Source of the DNA: Clostridia bacterium
GTDB taxonomy: Bacteria > Bacillota > Clostridia > Oscillospirales > CAG-272
NCBI GenBank assembly: GCA_017453365.1
Contig: JAFTKH010000017.1
Location: forward strand, 51,510-115,509
Direction of reading: 5' to 3'
Length of the DNA: 64,000 nucleotides
Shown here: in pieces, positions 52,201 through 60,192 of the stretch
Layout of the letters: every line of letters starts with the position of its first letter
Position numbering within the stretch: position 1 is the first letter of the stretch
Program-made: the position numbers and the translations under genes
The notes under the pieces: model-generated
What the model was told of the DNA's origin: nothing
Database searches by the model: none
The model's input: the letters and a program-made list of their open reading frames with translations, nothing else

Positions 52201-55200
52201 CTGTGTAAGACAGAAGCTCGTAGCCCTGCGGCAGTACTACCTCAACCCTCTTATTAAGACCGTCGTATTCGAACGACGAAGCCGTCCAAGAGAGTGTCGG
52301 CGGAGTATAAGGAACCGCTGTAATGCTCCAGCTGTGAATTACGGTATCAAGGAGACTTCCCTCTCTTACGTCGTATATCTCTGCCTTCGCAGTATAGTTG
52401 CCTATTTCGGTGCCCTTATTGGCATAGGTACCGTCGTTTACGTATTTTACATCAAATACGGTTGTATCGTAGCTCCAGTCGAGCCAAACGTCGTGCTCGC
52501 CTCCGCTGTAAACGAAGGAATCCTCCGTCCACGCAAGTCCCGAAGGAACTGTCGGGGGCACATAATCCTGCGCTATCGCGTAGGTGGAGAAATGGTCGGT
52601 CTCGAAGGTTACGTACAGGTCACTGCCGACCCGCTCGGTTTCTACCTCGTATGTCTCGGCTATTTCGTATAGCTTTTCATTGTTTGACGTAGTATAGGTT
52701 AGGTACACAACGAAGAGGTCGTCTACATCTCCGGTATAATTCTCAAGAAGAATTGTAACGGTAAAGAGAGTGCTGCCCGGGGCGAAGCCAACGCCGTAGC
52801 CGTCATCGTCGTAGAAGTGGATGTCAAGCGTTTTGAGAATATCCACGTATCCGCCGCCTACCGCTGTCGAAGGAAGAAGATTATCCCTTCCTCCCCGGTC
52901 GGTAACTGTATCAACGGGGTCAACTCCCAAGTGGGTATCGTTAGCAAAATAGTCGCCTTGGGTCTCTACTCTTGTATTGAGCTTGCCGCTCTCGGTATAT
53001 ACACGCTCTTTAGTCTTAATACGGAAATGAGTGCTGCGAATCTGCTCGTTATCGTCACCCGCGGTGCCGAGCTTATAGTTATCCTTATATTCGTCCTTAA
53101 CCGTTATGCGCGCATAAACGACGTGGTCACCGTAGGTGGTATATCCCTCTGCGGCGGAAACGGTGCAGTCCGCATCCTTAAAGTACTCTACTGTAAACTT
53201 ATCGCGGTCAGGGTGATTATCAATACCGGAAAGCTCGGGAATAGCCGTAATCGGTGCGGTAATGCTCTCAACCGAAACATCCTTATCGTAGAAGTATATT
53301 CCGTCAGTGTAGATGGCATACTCGTGAATATCCCACTCGAGAGTGCGCTCGGGATTGGTTATGGAGTAGTTATCCGAGGTAAGAGTAACCTGTACCTTCG
53401 ATTTATACGAGCCTGCGTTCTGTGCCTTCTCGGTATAAACGTCATCCTCTACGTACTCAACCGTCCAGCCTACGGGCATCCCCTCGGGGAAGCCGACAAG
53501 AACAGGTCCCTGCTCCGTATCCGGAGTGTAGTCGAAATCCTGACTGTTCCACGAGAGATTAAGCGCGTAGGGCACTATGCGCCAGTGCAAGGAATACGTG
53601 CCGAGAGTCTGACCTCCGTTCTTAAACGTAACGGTAGCGGTTACATCGTACTCTCCGACCTCAGTCGCACTCTGCTCGCCCGTGTAGGAAACGTCATACT
53701 TATCGGTATCGACGTTCACAAGAGCTGCGGTGTGACCTGCCGTGCCGTTGTAAATAAAGGGAGACTCGTCGTTATAATTCCACGCGATGCTCTCGGTGGG
53801 AAGCTTTATTTCCCACGGAAGGGTGAGCTCGCGAACGGTCTCGCCCGTGGAAATTCTCTTAATATACGCTGTAGCGGTGTACGTTCCGACATCCGTCGCC
53901 TTATTACTGTTATCGAGGTATACTATCTCAAATCTCGTAAGGTCAATGCCGTCGGTAATAACGGATACGGTCTTCTCGTTTCCGTCATAGTCAAAAGCGT
54001 CGGTGTAATCCCACTCGATTGTATCGGGCAGGAGTACCTCAAGCTCGGGGACAAGAACGATATCGCGGGCGGGCATAGTATCTATTTCCGTACCGTTTTC
54101 GCTCCATCCCTCAATCTTCGCGCCACCGTACTCTTCCATATCGGCGAAGAAATCAATATCCGCGCCAACGGGCAAGAAGCCTACCTTTTCTGTATCGCCC
54201 GTCTTATAGGTTACCTTATAGATATCGGCAAGGCTGATATCCACGTTCACGGTGAGGATTTCCTCAAACTCGGGAAGCTGACCCGCTATGCGGTAGCCCC
54301 AGGTTTCGTTTACCTTCACCAGTGTCGACTCAACATCGTCAAGGGTCACTGTTCTTGTGCCCGAGGCGCTGAAATCACCCGAGCCGTCGTACATCTCGAC
54401 TACGGTCTTATCCTTAACCGAGTCGGGAACGTACTCATATATCTTATCAGCGTAGCTCCAGAGCTTATCGAAATAAGGCTCAAGCTTATCGAGCTTCGCA
54501 GCTATTTCATCATCTGAAAGGTCTTTTGTATCTATTATGCTGTTTATGTACTCGCTATCGCGGATGAAATCATAATTAGAGCTCAGTATATCCTTAATTT
54601 CCGCGAAGGTCAGTCCGCGAAGCTCATCGTACATCTCGCCGAACGTACCGTCCATCATCGAGAATATCTTAAGCTTCAAATCGGGGTCAACGCTCGTGCT
54701 GTCACAGGCGCGAAGAAGCAGGTCTGCGACACGCTCGGGGGTTCTTAAGCTAACGTTTACGGTACCGTTATTAAAGCTGATATCCGCATAGTCGTCTATG
54801 AGTCCCGCAAGCTTTCTCACCTTATCGTCGCCGGAGCCTACCTTAAGATTAAGGGTAAAGGCACTGTCTCCGACGGTGGTATCGACAACCACCGACCAGC
54901 TCCACGACATCTCCTCAAGAGTGTAATCACGGAGCTCCGAGGGACGAGGAAGCTCACGAATGAGCTCTGTTATTCCCTCTCGGCTGATATAGTTTACACC
55001 GTTCTCGTCGGGACCGTATATAACGTGGCCGTTCACGGTTATGGACGAAAGAAGTGTAATTATTTCATCGTAATCAAGCGTCTGGTCTATTCCCTCAAGC
55101 TCCAGAACTGCGTCGTTATAGTCGGTAACGAGCTCGGCAACGTATTCATCGACCTTCGCATTAAACTCTGCGTGTCCGATACCGAGCGAAATCTTAAACG

Positions 55201-56410
55201 CCTCGTCGCGTATATCGCCTGCGACGGGAGTCTCCGACATATCTATATAGTCAGTGAGGCTATGAACCTTGTCAACGATAACGGTCTTCACGGCTTCAAA
55301 GTTCGCCACATCATCACCGTCGTGATAATGCAAGAGAACCTCGTGGACGTAATCAACGGCGGTTTCCTCGGTAATTCTCTCGTTTACCGCCTTATTTACC
55401 GCATCCGAGACCATAGTTGCGAGCTCGCCGTCTGCATTCAGCTCGTTATACACCTCCGCAAGCTTTGCTCCGCGCTCCGCTTCCGTAAGAGAGTCGTAAT
55501 CAGGATATTTTTCCCTGGCCTTCTCCTCAACTTGGCGCATAACCTCCGCTTCGACCTCAGCATCAATGAAGTCCTTAAATGCAGCCTCCTCGGCTACAGA
55601 CTCGTCGAGCGAGTTAGAAAGATACTTGTTCTTTATCTCAAGGGCGTGCTCCCGCACCTCTCTGTCGATAAGCGCACGAACGTTCTCATCGAGGTCGAGG
55701 GTATCGCTATCACCGAGAATCCAGGTAAGATAAGTATCGGCATAGGTTGCAACCTTCGTTTTCAAGGTCGCGTCTATCTCATCACTTATGATACCGTCAA
55801 TTTTATTTCTGATAGCGGCCTCGTCGTGACTCTTCAGCTCCTCGAGACTTATGTACCCTGCCTTATACGCGAGCTTCACAAGGTTGCAGGCATAATCGAT
55901 GAAATCACTCATAAGAGTATTTCCGTCATCAGCCACTGCCGCCTTAAAGAACGTGAGATAGGGCTCGGGGTCGCCGTCGGGTATAACAGTATTCGGAAGG
56001 TCGTCTATGTAGCGGTCTATCGCGGTATTCCATACGTTTGTTATATCGATACCGCTACTATCTCCCTCCTCGACAACTCCGTCGTACTGATTCTCAACGT
56101 AGCCGTTCTCTATATCATCGATAACTACGAGCTTAAGGGCTTCTATAAGCTCGTCGACAAGGAGAGATATATCGTCCCTGTCGGTCTCAAGAAGAGACTT
56201 TATCTCCTGGTACAGAGTTACGGTCACAGAATTCTCATCATATTCGAGAAGGAACCAATCAAGGTCGACAGTGCCACCCGAGGTTACGTTACTCCCCGTA
56301 TTCGTGTCGGTCTGCGCCTCCTGTGCATAAGCGACGGTGGGGGCAACCGCTCCGAACGAAAGAACTATAACCAAAAACAGCGTTATCAGCCTTCGCCAGT
56401 TTTTCTTCAT
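49202..56410 (-). CDS. Giant anchored surface protein with Ig/MBG-like repeats and L15-like tail
   Basis: This is a 2402-residue protein, started at ATG 56410 after GGTGAG; a TTG at 56431 is the alternative. Residues 1-30 are a signal peptide (LITLFLVIVLSFGAVAPTVAYAQ). Residues about 40-760 are acidic and helical. Residues about 795-1765 hold some nine repeats of 50-85 residues of the form W-Y-x-F-x-Y-x-G...GTYTA, like MBG/Ig folds. A membrane helix (about 1915-1942, IIIAAIILLLIIAIIIFII) is followed inside the cell by an EEPVA array, a conserved domain (RYRSSFMSRLIQSDEDIQSYY, KALLLYLNLD, about 2040-2207), a Val/Glu/Ala-rich linker and an L15-like end (VDIDALKEKHLVSRKAGRIKVLA, about 2320-2402). 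NCBI uses the name uL15 family for such clostridial proteins (from memory). The function is unknown. Confidence 0.82.
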   Translation of the reverse strand: MKKNWRRLITLFLVIVLSFGAVAPTVAYAQEAQTDTNTGSNVTSGGTVDLDWFLLEYDENSVTVTLYQEIKSLLETDRDDISLLVDELIEALKLVVIDDIENGYVENQYDGVVEEGDSSGIDITNVWNTAIDRYIDDLPNTVIPDGDPEPYLTFFKAAVADDGNTLMSDFIDYACNLVKLAYKAGYISLEELKSHDEAAIRNKIDGIISDEIDATLKTKVATYADTYLTWILGDSDTLDLDENVRALIDREVREHALEIKNKYLSNSLDESVAEEAAFKDFIDAEVEAEVMRQVEEKAREKYPDYDSLTEAERGAKLAEVYNELNADGELATMVSDAVNKAVNERITEETAVDYVHEVLLHYHDGDDVANFEAVKTVIVDKVHSLTDYIDMSETPVAGDIRDEAFKISLGIGHAEFNAKVDEYVAELVTDYNDAVLELEGIDQTLDYDEIITLLSSITVNGHVIYGPDENGVNYISREGITELIRELPRPSELRDYTLEEMSWSWSVVVDTTVGDSAFTLNLKVGSGDDKVRKLAGLIDDYADISFNNGTVNVSLRTPERVADLLLRACDSTSVDPDLKLKIFSMMDGTFGEMYDELRGLTFAEIKDILSSNYDFIRDSEYINSIIDTKDLSDDEIAAKLDKLEPYFDKLWSYADKIYEYVPDSVKDKTVVEMYDGSGDFSASGTRTVTLDDVESTLVKVNETWGYRIAGQLPEFEEILTVNVDISLADIYKVTYKTGDTEKVGFLPVGADIDFFADMEEYGGAKIEGWSENGTEIDTMPARDIVLVPELEVLLPDTIEWDYTDAFDYDGNEKTVSVITDGIDLTRFEIVYLDNSNKATDVGTYTATAYIKRISTGETVRELTLPWEIKLPTESIAWNYNDESPFIYNGTAGHTAALVNVDTDKYDVSYTGEQSATEVGEYDVTATVTFKNGGQTLGTYSLHWRIVPYALNLSWNSQDFDYTPDTEQGPVLVGFPEGMPVGWTVEYVEDDVYTEKAQNAGSYKSKVQVTLTSDNYSITNPERTLEWDIHEYAIYTDGIYFYDKDVSVESITAPITAIPELSGIDNHPDRDKFTVEYFKDADCTVSAAEGYTTYGDHVVYARITVKDEYKDNYKLGTAGDDNEQIRSTHFRIKTKERVYTESGKLNTRVETQGDYFANDTHLGVDPVDTVTDRGGRDNLLPSTAVGGGYVDILKTLDIHFYDDDGYGVGFAPGSTLFTVTILLENYTGDVDDLFVVYLTYTTSNNEKLYEIAETYEVETERVGSDLYVTFETDHFSTYAIAQDYVPPTVPSGLAWTEDSFVYSGGEHDVWLDWSYDTTVFDVKYVNDGTYANKGTEIGNYTAKAEIYDVREGSLLDTVIHSWSITAVPYTPPTLSWTASSFEYDGLNKRVEVVLPQGYELLSYTDNEKREVGTYTAKATIRDVVEDVIFDVTLTWQIAMPNVDFVWSYSAPFTYNGTEHGVWLGNVDTDRFAVSYAGNVAQNAGVYNAVATVKFKSSGAVYKTVTLTWEIGKYTVDLSQVKWTYTNESNFIYAPGTTYNVTLTGLPSHFPMSLVTYKTGEGFATTASDAGTYVASAIVGTNTNYILSGNQPADIEWTVAAYEIDLSLVHWDYTADTKFVYAPNTSYSVKIVGLPEGFPEELVVYNTSEGYATTATAAGSYLAGVTINPNSNYVIKENTFAPTDLSWTVEQATIDLTGVSFNDLTAVADGKTYSLELTGLTDAMLALLDVAYSANEASAPGIYKVTVTFTPKDTANYKTPAAREAYIYLKASSFKYPEDALTDFEVEVSLTDTNNAFDAGLDFAVENKTEDYASGITLKDTEGNDIAYNVLIAYDIKFLKNGADASLDGDSVTVKLKIPTDHLSRAALSIAHIAGDGTVELIDSERANGYLIFNVNHFSVFAIIAPVSTGAEPPADDFDILPIIIAAIILLLIIAIIIFIITRKKGKGDEPTAEPAPVAPTEPEVTEEPVTEEPVTEEPVAEEPVAEEPVAEEPVAEEPVAEEPVAEEPVVEEESPVETAPVEETTVDTADAEAVHDEKIVPIVLESAGDDSLKAIIDGEIVMIRYRSSFMSRLIQSDEDIQSYYTILKNKLMSFAGVKARTSWNFESFNKARLQLAKLNVKGKALLLYLNLDTEKYNVNKYHFQNAGDKPKFADVPMLLKVKSDRGLKYALELIDELMKTHEISELGTTPDADYRMPYETTEALAKRGLVKIILPKGMTLAEGANMVKIDVGELLSGIERKTETVEPTAATTVEAIEEAPVEAPIEEITVEEAVEEAVEEAVEEAVAETADEDLVHTDAIHADELLTDEEAEAVIEHIHTGASTRAGKLAEINLDIICENFEDGDVVDIDALKEKHLVSRKAGRIKVLARGTMTKSLTVIASKFSLQAVKMITLAGGHADEED
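50376..50530. repeat. 15-base tandem repeat coding EEPVA/EEPVT
   Basis: About nine to ten copies of a 15-base unit (TTCCTCTGCTACAGG on the plus strand) encode the pentapeptide EEPVA or EEPVT just inside the membrane helix of the giant surface protein. Third positions vary between copies (TTCCTC/TTCTTC, GCT/GTT). It is a length-variable linker. Confidence 0.9.
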
Positions 56411-56465
56411 CTGCTCACCAAACCTTTCCAAGATATATTCTTCTTATTTTATATTTTTGTTTTAC

Positions 56466-56500
56466 TAAAATTATACCACCACGCGCGCGAGGTTGTCAAT
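56466..56500 (-). promoter_or_regulatory. Promoter of the giant surface protein gene
   Basis: Minus strand TTGACA (56499-56494), 18 bases, TATAAT (56475-56470), about 60 bases before the start codon. Confidence 0.75.
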
Positions 56501-56536
56501 AGGTGCACGAAATTTTCGTTGAATTAAATATTTTAA

Positions 56537-56573
56537 GGCAAGCTCTTTATTGCGGATTGCACAAGAGCTTGCC
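56537..56573 (-). terminator. Terminator after the 1091-residue surface protein gene
   Basis: GGCAAGCTCTT pairs with AAGAGCTTGCC around a 15-base loop. On the minus strand it is followed by TTAAAATATTT, so it can end the upstream gene before the giant gene's own promoter. Confidence 0.7.
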
Positions 56574-56612
56574 AAAAAAAGTGACACGTATATGGGGTTG
56601 GTAGGTTTTTTT

Positions 56613-59600
56613 CTAACCTTTCCACCTGTGCTTCAATTTTTGCCTTCTGTAGCGCACGTAGATGCAGACATTGACAATAAGCGACGGTATGACAACGAAG
56701 GTAAGCATAGCGAGAGCCACGGCAGCGGCTATTATCAGCTTGAGTATTCCCTCGCTTATCTGTAGTCCCTCGGGCTCCTTGGGCTCGGGGAGCGGGGTTA
56801 CGGTATATACCGCATAGTAGGTGACGCTGCTGTCGACGGGCAAAAGCTCGCGGCTCCACCCGGAGAAGGTATAGAGATAGTATCCCTCACCGAGCTTACT
56901 CGGTGCTGTCGGGGGCGTGGGGATTTCACCGTGCTTATAGGTACGAACCGCGAGCGTGCGGGTCCCGTCCATAAAGGTAACCGTGTATTCTATTGGTGCT
57001 GTTTCTACTGCGACGGTAACGTCGGAATGCGGCATAACGAACGTGCCGCCCGTGGCGGTAACTGCCGCTCCGTCTTTATCGGTTACGCGAAGGGAGACTA
57101 TTTTATAGCCCGTTACGGGAGCTACGGAAACGGAAACCACGTCACCGCCGTGAGCCAAGCCCGACGAAACCGTTAAGACTGCGGTTTCACTGGGCACCAC
57201 GTTTACGGAATACTCGCGAATTATACTGTACTCTACTCCCGAGAGGGCTGAAAACGCAACTAACGAGCCGTCATGGGTGTAGGAAACTCCGACTCTCTTA
57301 CCGTCCGACAGGTAAAAGAGTGAGTTACCGGAAGAGTCAGAGAGGCCGCAGACGAAGCGCGCGGAAAGCTTATATCCTGCCGATGCGGGCGTACCGTTCT
57401 GATTATAAACGCTCACGTTATAGCTGTAGCCGTATGCACCGAGCTGAACCGCACGGACGGAGAGGACGGTATCCCCTGCCGCGTGCATAAGCGATATTGT
57501 CGAATATGAGAGCGATACCCTCCCGTATGCGGTATCGAGCGTAATTCCGCGCACGGCACCGGGGGTAAGCGCCTTCTCAATAAGGTAAGTGAGGTCTATC
57601 TTCGACGTCCCCGCGCTCCGCACGTTTACGGTATAATTTCTATCATCTGACGTGAGCGTTGCTCCGGAAGCACCGAAGGGTACGATATATTCGCGATCAA
57701 AGCAAGCGGAATAGGCAGCGTCGCCCACGACGGGCGCCAACGGCTTATCCCAGCCGGAGAAGGAATATCTGAAGCTGTCACTGTCGGGACGTGAGGGTGT
57801 TCCGCCAAAGTCGGGCACTGTCCCGTAGGCAAAGCTCTTCACCGTAGTGATACCGTCGACGTTAAACGTGACGTCGTAGAGCTTCAAGCTTTCCGAAAAG
57901 TATGGATAAAGGTCGAGGTCATCGCCAACCGAGGTAAGGTCGGCAAGCTCGCCGTCGGCTCTGCGCCAGCCGCGGAAGGTATAAACCGCCCGTGCGTCCT
58001 CCGCCTTCGAAGGGTGGGTGCCCGAGAACTCAACGCCTGTACCGCTGTCGACGGACACCGTTTCCAGCACGGCGCCGTCAGTGCCGTGGAAGACCACGGT
58101 GACCTCCGTAACACCGAAGAGCTTCTTCGTGACGGTTTTATGTACGTTAAAGGTAAAATCCTCCTCCGGCTCTTCCCTTTCGGAAAGCTCACCGGACGTA
58201 TAGCTCTCGATAAGCTTCACAACCGAGGGCTCGGGAACATATTCCACAGGCCTTACGGGCTCCGGAACCGGCGAGGGCTCTATCGGCTCGGAGACTGTCG
58301 CGGGAGCGGTGCCCGGGTGTGTGACCTCGGACGGACGGACGGGCTCCTTTACCGTCTCGGGCGCGGTAGGCACAGGCTTCTCCACCGGGGCTGTCGGCTC
58401 ATCCGTAACGGAAGGATATCCGCCGGCGAGAGGTGTCGAAAAGACACCTGTATCTATATACTGCTTGTTCTCAAGGATAGCAGAAAAGGTCTTCTGCGTA
58501 CCGCCGTAATCTATCGTATAGCTGCCACCGAGCTTTTCGGTTCCGTAGTAGCTGTCTACCGTACCGCCGTTAAGGGCTCCCGCTATAAGCGAGAGCTGGG
58601 CGACGAGAATAGCATATTTTTCATCTCTGTCCTGTGCCTTCAGCTCATTACGTATTCTTCTGTTTCTGTATAGCTCGTCGAGCGCCTGAGCCAACGACTT
58701 AAAGTTATCGCAAAGCTGTGTAAAGTTAGCGCTGTAATATGCATAGCGCTCCTCTTCGCTCGCGAGCGAGAAATAGGTAGGCAGGAGTATACGCAGATTT
58801 TCCGTTGCGGTCTCGGCCGCTTCTATAACCTCTGCCTTCGCTCCTATTGCGGGGCTGGTAAGAAGGTCCTTATTCCCGACGAGAACCTCCGTAACGAGAT
58901 TACCCATTATTGCAGAGTACACGTCCCTCGACATAGTCATCTTAACCTTCGCGGTATCGACGATACCGAGCTGGGCTCGGACGGTTGCAAGCTTCGCCTG
59001 CTGCTCGTTATACACCTCAAGCTTCGCATTATAGTCTGCGAGCGCTGTACAATATTCGAGATATTCCGCATAGGCTGCATTATATGCGGCGAGGGCCGCT
59101 TCGTAATTATTATAGGCTGCAAGGTCGAGCTCATACTTATCAAGCGCCGATAGATATTCGTTATACTCAAGAAGCGCATCATCGTAGAGCTTCTTTTCTA
59201 TAAGGTAGCTTCTGTAGAGCTCAAGCTCTCGCTCATACTGCTCTGCTCTCGCGAGGTACTCCTCGTAGAGAGCTCGGTCGGCGTTATATTTTGCAAGACT
59301 CTCCTCATACTCACGCTCCCGCTCCTCAAGAGTGCGCTCCCATACGGGCGCATCAAGGTATGCGCGGTTTACGAGCGAGGAAATATCCTCGCGGGCTACG
59401 GTCAGCGAAAGTCTGTAGTTAACGAAAGCCAAGAGAGCGTCGTCCTCGGGTATCCCCGTAAGCTCTGCGGTATAGCCACCGCCCGAGGAAACGAGCGATA
59501 TTTCTCTTGAGCCGACGGTAACGGATACGGGACGCCAAGTAAGGTGTGCTCCGTTTACCGCGGTATAGGAATACTCATACGCAGTGACGGTAAGTGTGCC

Positions 59601-59888
59601 GTCGGAATACTCTCGAACTATTTTATCGGTAGTGATACCGTCGTTATACGTAAGTGTTATACCTCCATAGTCGCGAAGGTAATCAGCCTCGGCCTCCGAG
59701 AGCTGTGTACCGAGGTAGGCCGCAAGAATTGCGTCAGACGAGAGGGTGACGTTATGACTCGACGCAGGGCGAGAAAAATCGTAACCGCCGTCCGCGGCCT
59801 CGGCCACACCTGCTGCCTGTGTGAAAATCAAGATCACGAAAAGAAAAGCGCAAAGGAGGCGTGTCAAATTATTCTTAAAAAAATTCAT
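56613..59888 (-). CDS. Anchored surface protein with Tyr-rich coiled coil and InlB-like repeats
   Basis: The 1091-residue protein has a signal peptide (residues 8-31, LLCAFLFVILIFTQAAGVAEA) and an N-terminal folded part. A coiled coil spans about 186-322, built of short Tyr-rich units (AAYNNYEAALAAYNAAYAEY). A Pro-rich stalk follows (about 486-566, repeated EPVRP-like units). InlB/Listeria-Bacteroides-type beta-grasp repeats (VTFNVDG...FSFSGW and VTFMDGTRTLAVRTYKHG) come next, then one membrane helix near the end (about 1043-1070) and a short basic tail. It probably spans the cell wall as a stalked adhesin. It stands directly before the giant surface protein, same strand. AAGGGGGT precedes ATG 59888. 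Confidence 0.8.
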   Translation of the reverse strand: MNFFKNNLTRLLCAFLFVILIFTQAAGVAEAADGGYDFSRPASSHNVTLSSDAILAAYLGTQLSEAEADYLRDYGGITLTYNDGITTDKIVREYSDGTLTVTAYEYSYTAVNGAHLTWRPVSVTVGSREISLVSSGGGYTAELTGIPEDDALLAFVNYRLSLTVAREDISSLVNRAYLDAPVWERTLEEREREYEESLAKYNADRALYEEYLARAEQYERELELYRSYLIEKKLYDDALLEYNEYLSALDKYELDLAAYNNYEAALAAYNAAYAEYLEYCTALADYNAKLEVYNEQQAKLATVRAQLGIVDTAKVKMTMSRDVYSAIMGNLVTEVLVGNKDLLTSPAIGAKAEVIEAAETATENLRILLPTYFSLASEEERYAYYSANFTQLCDNFKSLAQALDELYRNRRIRNELKAQDRDEKYAILVAQLSLIAGALNGGTVDSYYGTEKLGGSYTIDYGGTQKTFSAILENKQYIDTGVFSTPLAGGYPSVTDEPTAPVEKPVPTAPETVKEPVRPSEVTHPGTAPATVSEPIEPSPVPEPVRPVEYVPEPSVVKLIESYTSGELSEREEPEEDFTFNVHKTVTKKLFGVTEVTVVFHGTDGAVLETVSVDSGTGVEFSGTHPSKAEDARAVYTFRGWRRADGELADLTSVGDDLDLYPYFSESLKLYDVTFNVDGITTVKSFAYGTVPDFGGTPSRPDSDSFRYSFSGWDKPLAPVVGDAAYSACFDREYIVPFGASGATLTSDDRNYTVNVRSAGTSKIDLTYLIEKALTPGAVRGITLDTAYGRVSLSYSTISLMHAAGDTVLSVRAVQLGAYGYSYNVSVYNQNGTPASAGYKLSARFVCGLSDSSGNSLFYLSDGKRVGVSYTHDGSLVAFSALSGVEYSIIREYSVNVVPSETAVLTVSSGLAHGGDVVSVSVAPVTGYKIVSLRVTDKDGAAVTATGGTFVMPHSDVTVAVETAPIEYTVTFMDGTRTLAVRTYKHGEIPTPPTAPSKLGEGYYLYTFSGWSRELLPVDSSVTYYAVYTVTPLPEPKEPEGLQISEGILKLIIAAAVALAMLTFVVIPSLIVNVCIYVRYRRQKLKHRWKG

Positions 59889-59914
59889 ACTATACCCCCT
59901 TCTCTTTTACTAAC

Positions 59915-59943
59915 ATTCTAACATATTTATATTTACATTTCAA
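59915..59943 (-). promoter_or_regulatory. Promoter of the 1091-residue surface protein gene
   Basis: Minus strand TTGAAA (59943-59938), 17 bases, TAGAAT (59920-59915), about 30 bases before ATG 59888. Confidence 0.7.
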
Positions 59944-59983
59944 TACGGCGGCGAAAAAATCAAAAAACTTTTTTAAAAACCTA

Positions 59984-60037
59984 TTGACAGAGTAGGTAAT
60001 ATGTGGTATAATGCATTCACCTACCAAGAAGGTATGT
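59984..60037 (+). promoter_or_regulatory. Cysteine-operon promoter with Rrf2-type boxes
   Basis: TTGACA (59984-59989), 17 bases, TATAAT (60007-60012). The spacer contains GTAGGTAA (59992-59999). Downstream is ACCTACC-AAGA-AGGTATGT (60019-60037), an imperfect inverted repeat of the same motif. TTACCTACC recurs in the promoter of the Rrf2 gene (62455-62463). Binding by that regulator is inferred. Confidence 0.65.
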
Positions 60038-60052
60038 AGAACGGATGACGCT

Positions 60053-60118
60053 ATGGAAAAGAATTTTGAACAGCTCGTAAGAGCAAATTTCCGTTTCGGG
60101 CGAATGTGTAGATGTTAA
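60053..60118 (+). CDS. Cysteine-ending leader peptide ORF
   Basis: A 21-codon ORF starts at ATG 60053 and stops at TAA 60116. The product begins MEKNFEQL, contains FRFGR and ends Met-Cys-Arg-Cys. It lies between the promoter and the homocysteine synthase gene, as leader peptides do that sense shortage of one amino acid. Only a weak GGA ribosome binding site precedes it. No clear terminator hairpin follows before 60193, so the mechanism is open. From memory, similar tiny ORFs ending in Cys codons occur before sulfur genes in related genomes. Confidence 0.55.
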   Translation: MEKNFEQLVRANFRFGRMCRC

Positions 60119-60192
60119 ATTAAAGTAGAGAGCGAAATGAAGCATAAATCAAGAGCATCACATATTCTTAATAACGAAAGGAAATTAATATC

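Larger units (their letters stand above)
59889..60192. other. Divergent control region, surface protein and cysteine operon
   Basis: This 304-base interval holds the surface-protein promoter (minus strand), the cysteine-operon promoter with Rrf2-type boxes, a 21-codon leader ORF and an otherwise unstructured AT-rich leader. Each is listed separately. Confidence 0.7.

Noticed and set aside
52817-54517. Plus-strand frame of 566 codons inside the giant surface protein region
   Set aside because: It mirrors the minus-strand gene, has no ribosome binding site or known motif, and arises from the high GC third positions.
55025-56527. Plus-strand frame of 500 codons
   Set aside because: It is a shadow of the giant gene and runs through its promoter.
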